64,000 nucleotides of DNA from Cladobotryum mycophilum (lineage: Eukaryota > Ascomycota > Sordariomycetes > Hypocreales > Hypocreaceae): positions 3,162,001 to 3,226,000 of the forward strand of contig CM071589.1 of the NCBI GenBank assembly GCA_036429605.1. Direction: 5' to 3'. The notes below the pieces were generated by a model. The model was not told where the DNA came from and did no database searches. It saw nothing but the letters and a program-made list of their open reading frames with translations. Positions 57,477-64,000 of the stretch are shown here, one piece after another. The position numbers were made by a program, and so were the translations under genes. Every line of letters begins with the position of its first letter. Position 1 is the first letter of the stretch.

Positions 57477-59205
57477 CTCCTTACTTCTCACTACCTATCC
57501 CTCCCTCATCCATTCATGGACCCTTTTTTATTATTTGTTCATTTATAATAATGCTACACCGATAGGAGAAAAGATTCGAGTCCACTTGGGGATCCACAGC
57601 TTTTATCCGTGCCAGTAGGAGATGGAGACGGACGACAAGGGGCCATCGATTCAATTGCGGGGGGGGGTGTCTGGGGTTTTTTAGTTGCTCTGGCGGATCA
57701 TTAGGTAGGTATATGTTCTCATCCTCACTATTTACTAGGTATCTTTAGTACTAGAGAAAAAATAATAGCCAGGCAGATTGAGTGAGTGAGATTATGGAGA
57801 AATGCTGGATATTTTGTGGAGGAGGAGGATTAGTGATGACTATTAGGTACTCGGTAGTGAGAGAGAGAGTTGTGTGTACGTCATTCCAAATCACCCAATT
57901 GAGTCAATATAAAAAAGAACCAAAAAAAAATAAAAACCTCATTGCCGTCGGGTTTATTACCAAATCGAAAGACACGAGAGAGGCGTCTAGTCTAGTCTCA
58001 TGTAGGTGGACAAGTCGATAAATTGTCGAGGATAATAATTATAATTTTTTTTTTGGAAAAAATAGAAGAAAAAAACGGGAAAAAATAAATAACTACAACA
58101 AATAAAAACTTCACCCCCAACTTTTCAGTATACGTACATATGCAAAATGCAGCATTACACATATATTAACACATGCATAACCACCTACCTAACCTAACTA
58201 AACACATATTATCTGCATCTATCATGCTACTGCAAAGAAGGAAGACGCCAAGGTTCCATCGGGCTGCTAAAAAGTTACTTTGGTGAACCGCGCAACTTCA
58301 GCTCTCGATTCAGGTATTTCCCTTCAGGTTATGTCCCCCCCTTCCCATCCCTCGAATCCACATACATACATATTATATCCATACTACCTACCTAGTAGTA
58401 CTCCGTAACGTGGGGCTCCAAATATGCATTTTAAACAACTTCATACACCGGTAGGTTCCGCTAGGCGTCACAAACTTGCTTCGGGGCCGTGGCGTCCACC
58501 TCATTCTCTGAGCCGTGATTGGCGCGCCTGCACAGCATCGTCCCGGGATCACACTGCCGGAAGCAAGGCAGCGAAGTGAGAAAGCAAGCAAGGCCAAGGC
58601 AAGGGGAGCAAGTAGTACCTGTAGAAGCAAGGGAAAGGAAATAGTCGACTGAGTTAATTTACTTTCAAAGACTACTAGTACTTTTTTTTGGTTAGGGGGG
58701 GGACACACATGTGGTAAACGTCTTGTTCGACTCCCCCCCCCACACACCGATCACCCCCAAACTGAAAAAAAAAAAAGGGACGACGCGAGAACGAAACGGT
58801 GGAGAAGAGACGGTGCCTATCATGGGCACATGGCACGAAATTGAAATATCAACATTTCGGCTTGGGCGAATCAGAGTGGGCATATCACCGGAGCTGCTCC
58901 GTACATCACACAAATACAAAGATAGATTGACATATATATATGAAGCTTCCCGTCTCTCAAACAAGGAGCATCCTGTATGTGAAAGACTTTACTCCCTTCA
59001 GCCAAGGACCAAAGGATCACAGACCAAAAAAAAAAAAGAGAAAAGAACTTTGGACTGTTCTTCTCTTATTATAAACTTTACCTCATTCCCGCCGAAACTT
59101 TGAGCTTTTTAGAGCTACAACTATTTTTAGTTCTTCTTCTTCTTCTTCTTCTTATTACTTGTTCTTCTTCTTCTCTCCTCCTCTCCCTCTCCCATTCTTT
59201 TCATC

Positions 59206-60441
59206 ATGAGTCCCTCTGCTGTTGGCACCTCAATGGTCAAGACCGCTGTCAGCGGCGCGGCCAAGCCAAACATTGGCGTCTATACGAATCCCAACCATGA
59301 CCTCTGGATCAGCCCGGCCGAGCCAAGTCTTGATTCTGTCAAGACGGGGAGTGAATTGAAGCCCGGCGAGGTCACCATTGCTGTCCGGAGCACCGGAATA
59401 TGTGGGTATGTTTGAATGAATTGCTACAACACCAACAACATTGGGATTTCAGAACAATATATGCGTGAACAGAACAATATCAACTAACAAGGAAACTCTT
59501 ATAATAGCTCCGACGTTCACTTCTGGCATGCTGGATGCATCGGCCCCATGATTGTCGAGGACGATCACATCCTCGGCCATGAATCCGCCGGCGAAATCAT
59601 CGCCGTCCACTCCACCGTCACACACCTCAAGGTGGGCGATCGCGTGGCCATTGAGCCCAACATCATCTGCAATGCCTGCGAACCTTGCCTCACGGGCCGG
59701 TACAACGGCTGCGAGCGAGTCGAGTTCCTCTCCACCCCTCCGGTGCCGGGCCTGCTGCGCCGGTACGTCAACCACCCCGCCGTCTGGTGCCACAAGATTG
59801 GCAACATGTCGTACGAGAATGGCGCGCTGCTGGAGCCTCTGAGCGTGGCGCTCGCCGGCATGCAGAGGGCCAAGGTCCAGCTCGGCGACCCCGTGCTGGT
59901 GTGCGGCGCGGGACCCATCGGTCTTGTCTCGATGCTCTGCTGCGCTGCGGCAGGCGCCTGCCCCCTGGTGATCACGGACATCTCGGAGAGTCGTTTGGCT
60001 TTCGCAAAGGAGATTTGCCCGCGCGTGATTACGCACAAGATTGAACTCGGCCTGACACCCGAGGAGACGGCCAAGAGCATTGTCAAGTCCTTTGGGGGCA
60101 CTGAGCCCGCAGTCACAATGGAATGCACCGGTGTCGAGAGCAGTATCGCATCAGCCATCTGGGCCACTAAGTTTGGAGGCAAGGTCTTCATCATTGGCGT
60201 GGGCAAGAACGAGATCAACATCCCCTTTATGCGGGCGAGTGTGCGCGAGGTCGACATTCAGCTCCAGTACCGCTACAGCAACACATGGCCCCGAGCCATC
60301 AGACTGGTCGAGAGCGGCGTCATCGACCTATCCAAGTTTGTCACGCATCGCTTCGCCCTGGAAGATGCCATCAAGGCATTCGAAACATCGGCGAATCCCA
60401 AGAGCGGCGCCATCAAAGTCATGATACAGAACCTGGACTAA
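59206..60441 (+). CDS. lad1: L-arabinitol 4-dehydrogenase
   Basis: Two exons, 59206-59405 and 59508-60441, encode 377 aa, the length of Trichoderma LAD1. The enzyme oxidises L-arabinitol to L-xylulose with NAD+, the second step of fungal L-arabinose catabolism. It is a zinc medium-chain dehydrogenase: catalytic zinc ligands C66, H91 and E92 (TGICGSD, GHESAGE), structural zinc ligands C121, C124, C127 and C135, Rossmann loop GAGPIG, and the NAD-type acidic residue in ITDISESRL. YVNHPAVWCHKIGNMS and YRYSNTWPRAIRL are nearly as in Trichoderma LAD1. The intron (GTATGT...TAG) falls inside the catalytic-zinc motif. The 5' leader is TTC-rich. The sister enzyme sorbitol/xylitol dehydrogenase is less likely, given the N-terminal sequence. 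Confidence 0.93.
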
Positions 60442-60702
60442 GGCAGGGGAAAGGGATGGCATCCTTTCTTCACCTATATAGGCAGCGCATACGTTTTATT
60501 GGAGCATTATTTTGATGCGTGAATGGATGACGCACATGTTGAACGATGACGATGACGGGCATAGAATGGCGATGGCTGCATACTGTTCATGGAGACGGAC
60601 GGAGAGTGAGGAGGGATTGTTGATTGATGGATTTGACTGACTGACATAAACGGAATATGGTCATTGGTAATAAAAATATAAAAATTTGTGTGCGATATAT
60701 AT

Positions 60703-60736
<34 letters not shown>

Positions 60737-61256
60737 AAAAGACAGTCTATCCAAATTATTGTGTGAGGTGATTTATTTTTTATAAAGAATTAACATGAAT
60801 TGATTGAATTAATTGGTTCTCTACTCCATACATATTGAACAGTTGTAGATAACAGAGTATAGTACTTGAATTAGGTACCTCGTAGGTACTAGGTACTAGG
60901 TAAGGTACTTGGATGGATGACTTATGATTGATAGAAGTGAGTTCCTTCCTTCACTGAACGAATTACCATGTGCCTGGTTCCCGAGGCGAAACGTCCCAAA
61001 GGGGTTAAGCGCCCACTTTCAGCACCAATTCGACTTCACGAATTCTCCCGAGCTTTTTTCTCCCTCATTCAGAAGAAAATCGAAACGACCGACGTACGTA
61101 CGTACGACGGAGCATAGCACCCTGCCCATCAATTGCACAGCAGACGCCTTCCCAGACTCTCTCAGCCTAGAGCCTTTGACGACGGTCAACAACACCGACG
61201 GATTCTGATCGATTGGATAAGAAGAGAAAGAAGAAGAACAACAACAAGAAGCAGAC
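60442..61256. other. Intergenic between LAD1 and ATP20
   Basis: Holds a GA-rich microsatellite at about 60706-60738 and a TAGGTACTAGGTAC-type cluster at 60876-60906; the rest is the ATP synthase gene promoter and leader. Confidence 0.55.
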
Positions 61257-62107
61257 ATGGCCCCCTCAGTCGCACGACCCTTGCTCCGCTCGCCGGTTCT
61301 GCGCCAGCTCGTCTTCCGACGCTTCGAGAGCACCGCCGCCAACAAGGCTGCCGAAAAGGCCACCGAGGCTACCAAGGATGCCGCCGCAAAGGCAAAGGAG
61401 TTCCAGGCCAAGGCTGCCGAGGGCCTGTCTCGCGTCTCCAGCGCTGCCGGTCCTGCCATTGCTGGCGCCGCGAGGGGTTTGACCAATGCGCTGGGCAAGG
61501 TCGGAGGACGAACTGGCCAGCTCGTCAACACCATTGAGAGTATGTCTTTTTCTTCTTTCTTTCTTTTTCCCTTGCCACTCTTGCAAGGGAATGCGCGGGT
61601 TCAATGTTTCGTTGTCCATGTTCGATATGCGCGCAAAGGGGAACAAAAAGGGAGACATTGAGGCGGCGACCATGTGATTCAAGATAGCTGACATCATGAA
61701 AAAATAGAGCACACTCCTACTGCTGTCTACTACGGCAAGGTTACCGCTGAGACTGCCAAGCTCGTCTTCCACGCACAGAAGATGGCTCCTCCGTAAGCGA
61801 TTGTCCATAATTGCGCCAAAAAAAAATTATAACTTCATTCATACAAGGCTAACACGCGAACCCCCCTTCCTTTAGTAACGCCGCTACCTTCCAGTCCTAC
61901 TACGAGGCTCTCTGGAATGGTCTTCGATCCGGCACCCTCATCAAGTCCCCCCAGGCTCTCATCCAGCAGGCCCGAAACTTGAGCAACGCTCAGCTCCTTG
62001 CTGGCGGTGTCATCTTCGCCGAGTGCCTCGGTTTCTTCACCGTTGGCGAGATGATTGGCCGATTCAAGCTCATTGGCTACCGAGGCCAGACTGCTGCCCA
62101 CCACTAA
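61257..62107 (+). CDS. Mitochondrial ATP synthase subunit g
   Basis: Three exons, 61257-61539, 61708-61792 and 61876-62107, encode 199 aa. Residues 1-28 are a mitochondrial presequence (MAPSVARPLLRSPVLRQLVF). An Ala/Lys-rich amphipathic helix follows (about 29-90), then the conserved family block TPTAVYYGKVTAETAKLVFH and ATFQSYYEALWNGL, and a C-terminal membrane segment (LLAGGVIFAECLGFFTVGEM) that carries a G-x3-E motif and ends near IGRFKLIGYRG. Subunit g (yeast Atp20) sits in the membrane part of F1Fo ATP synthase and helps form dimers and cristae. Exon 2 is only 85 nt; all phases agree. Confidence 0.92.
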
Positions 62108-64000
62108 AGCAGACGACCCTTGGATGACGAAATACCGGAAGAAAGAAGAAGAAGAAAAATTTACAGACTCGCTTTCGCCTACGAATCTAACGAAAGCTGA
62201 TGCTGGTTGTCCCGATGTGTTGGAATGAAAAAGGGAGAAGGAGAAAAAACGGGAACTACGGGATAGACGGGGAGGAAACGGAATAGACTTGGGGTCCCCA
62301 ACCTAGGCCGGCGAAGTGCCTGTTGGGGACTGAATAATGAGTGTGGAGGGACCCTATGATCGAGATCTCTTCTTCTTCCGACCCCCTCTCCAACAATCCT
62401 GGAGAAGGGGAGGGGGTTCGAGGTTTTTTGGAACTTGGAGGTTCCCTCTTTCTCATGCTGTATCTGGGCTGTGAGCGCCATATAGTTGTATTCCCTTTGT
62501 TATCACATGTACATCAGACGGCATGCTATAGCGAGCCCATGTTCTCACTTTTTCGCTTTTTGATCAAAAGTGAGGAGAGCGGCTAATGAGAAAAAAAAAA
62601 GAGAAAAAAAAAGAGTCTTTTTGGATACTTGAAGCAAAGTATATCATCACCCTGCTGGTCTTGTGAGGACAACTTGCCTTTAATGAAATGTTCTTGTTCA
62701 AAGGAAGACATTTAATCCTACGAGGGCATAACATGATGCCTGTTGGCAAATTGACTACGCTATACGGAGTAGACGTACCGATATTACTAGGAGCTTACTG
62801 AAGATGTGGGTTCTAGAAGTTATATAGGGCAATGAACCGGTGATTTCATGTCACCGTTTGCCTAATCCACGGGAGAGCGGTTATAACGCGGCAATCCCAA
62901 TCTGAGGCTCACTGGAGCGGAATGCATATTTTTTTCTTAGGCTGTCGTCCCAATGTTTGCCTTTTCTCATGCCGGTAGGTAGAAAAACCCACCCCTACTG
63001 CCTCATAGCTGGGCATCAAGACATACAGGCAGGCAGGCAGGCAGGCAGGCAGAAGCAAAAAGGCAGAAAGAAAAGAAAAAAAAGAATGGGTATCATGTAT
63101 GTAGTAACCGTACTTTGTTTTCCCTCGGCCATATCCTGAGTTGGATGGAAAGAGAAGAAAGGGTTGTATCCTTACCACCCATCCCCCCCTTTCATGTACT
63201 CTTTGCATCAAAGGTATCCCGTCTTCATGTACGTCTTTTCACCAGTCTATGCGTCTATGCGTATCCCTGCGTGTCTCGTGCTCCGTCTTTCTGCAACGTT
63301 TTAGGCAGGCAGGCAGGCAAATTTATAAATAGGGACACGACATGGGTCATGTGGACAAAATGTAATGAGCCTTTGTTGGTCGAGAGAAAAAGAGAAGGAA
63401 AGGGAAGGAGATGGAAGGGAAGTGCTATTCATATCCCTTCTCCTCGAAAACCTAACCAGCATCTCCCCCTCCCCCCACAGTGTCTGGAGAAAGGGGGAGA
63501 GGTCATCCATACATTGAATAAGAAAACCGAGCCACACTTCTCAAATCCTCCATACCCATCTCAAGGTTGCCATCTCTTGAAAAAGGAATATGATTCGTCC
63601 ATGTTCGTAACAACCCTCAAGGCACACTCAAAGGCACATACACCCTTTTCCCGCAACATAAAAAAGTACCCGAAGAAACGTCCTAACCGCCCGTACAACT
63701 ATAACAACAACCTATCGCCATCGAGCCCACTCCACCAACATCTCAAAGCCATGGCTACCCATTCAATGAAAGAAGATACTGTTGTCTCACTTCCACGCCC
63801 AAACCATGACCACGTCATGACACCGAAATTGCTTGGCAAAGGACCCTCGTCCATTCACCTCCATACCGAAATGTAGGCATCAACCAACATGCTTTTTCAG
63901 GGTTCCACAGCCAACATACCGAGTACCATTGACGTAACTAAGAAAGGAAGAAAAAAAAACTCTGATAAGTTGTTTGTTATCTCACATCCTCTCTACCCTG
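62108..64000. other. Right-end intergenic region
   Basis: No supported gene. Contains AGGC tetramer arrays at 63027-63052 and 63303-63319. From about 63540 the plus strand becomes C/A-rich like a 5' leader, with an ATG in good context at 63751, so a gene may begin near or beyond the right edge. Confidence 0.45.
63027..63052. repeat. (AGGC)n tetramer repeat
   Basis: Six to seven AGGC units; a second, shorter array of the same unit lies 250 bp downstream at 63303-63319. Confidence 0.93.

Larger units (their letters stand above)
56060..59205. other. Intergenic region upstream of LAD1
   Basis: No gene found. It holds a G-run cluster at 56105-56180, a 19 bp tandem duplication at 56838-56875, pentamer arrays at 57381-57476, TAGGTA-type words near 57700 and 58190-58400, and the TTC-rich leader of LAD1 (59130-59205). 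Confidence 0.5.

Noticed and set aside
59565..60257. 230-codon open frame antisense to lad1 (and a 195-codon one at 59449-60036)
   Set aside because: It mirrors the strongly C-ending codon use of lad1 on the other strand; the product resembles nothing and has no splice or promoter support.
63751..63876. 41-codon frame with a good ATG context near the right end
   Set aside because: No recognisable product and no clear donor to continue it; might be a first exon but cannot be supported inside the window.
1..64000. CRISPR arrays, rRNA genes, telomeric repeats, secondary-metabolite cluster
   Set aside because: Looked for and not seen; a eukaryotic window with housekeeping genes and no polyketide or peptide synthetase.

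Overview
The window is nuclear DNA from a filamentous ascomycete, most likely a member of the Hypocreales (Sordariomycetes). Three things point there. The genes are split by short 50-110 bp introns with GTAAGT-type donors and CTAAC/CTGAC branch sites. Codon use favours C in the third position. The L-arabinitol 4-dehydrogenase is the same length as Trichoderma LAD1 and nearly identical to it where I can recall that sequence. I cannot name the genus. All gene models below were built by eye from splice sites and reading-frame continuity.

Layout, left to right. 0.4-6.5 kb is dense: NatD/NAA40 histone N-acetyltransferase (-), a three-exon LYRM2-type LYR protein (+) that no single long open frame reveals, mitoribosomal protein bL36m (-), and an unrecognised 800-aa protein with an LRR/F-box-like stretch and a zinc ribbon (-). 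6.4-17.4 kb has no convincing protein gene. It holds an orphan promoter (TATA box, pyrimidine leader, splice donor) near 8.0 kb and a probable decayed retroelement at 8.8-10.3 kb. 17.4-19.2 kb carries a Meu6-type PH-domain protein (+), and 20.8-25.6 kb a hybrid histidine kinase (-) whose N-terminal part is split over several reading frames. 25.6-30.4 kb is intergenic and rich in short tandem repeats.

30.4-40.1 kb is dense again: a four-TM membrane protein (+), succinate-semialdehyde dehydrogenase (+), an intron-containing tRNA-Val (+), mitochondrial ribosome recycling factor (+), an RGG-rich mitochondrial protein (-) and a PPZ-type protein phosphatase (-). 40.1-47.0 kb is intergenic. Then follow a SUR7-family eisosome protein (+), the WD-repeat protein Trm734/Rtt10/WDR6 (+), a 64-aa secreted cysteine-containing peptide (+), a tandem pair of tRNA-Gly(GCC) genes (+), LAD1 (+) and ATP synthase subunit g (+).

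The genes do not form a biosynthetic cluster or an obvious pathway. Five to six encode mitochondrial proteins (LYRM2, bL36m, SSADH, RRF, the RGG protein, ATP20), which may be chance. The most interesting items are the broken histidine kinase N-terminus, the small secreted peptide, the orphan promoter, the compensatory change between the two tRNA-Gly copies, a three-times repeated basic-aromatic motif in the PH protein, and a recurrent TACGGAGTA word confined to intergenic DNA.
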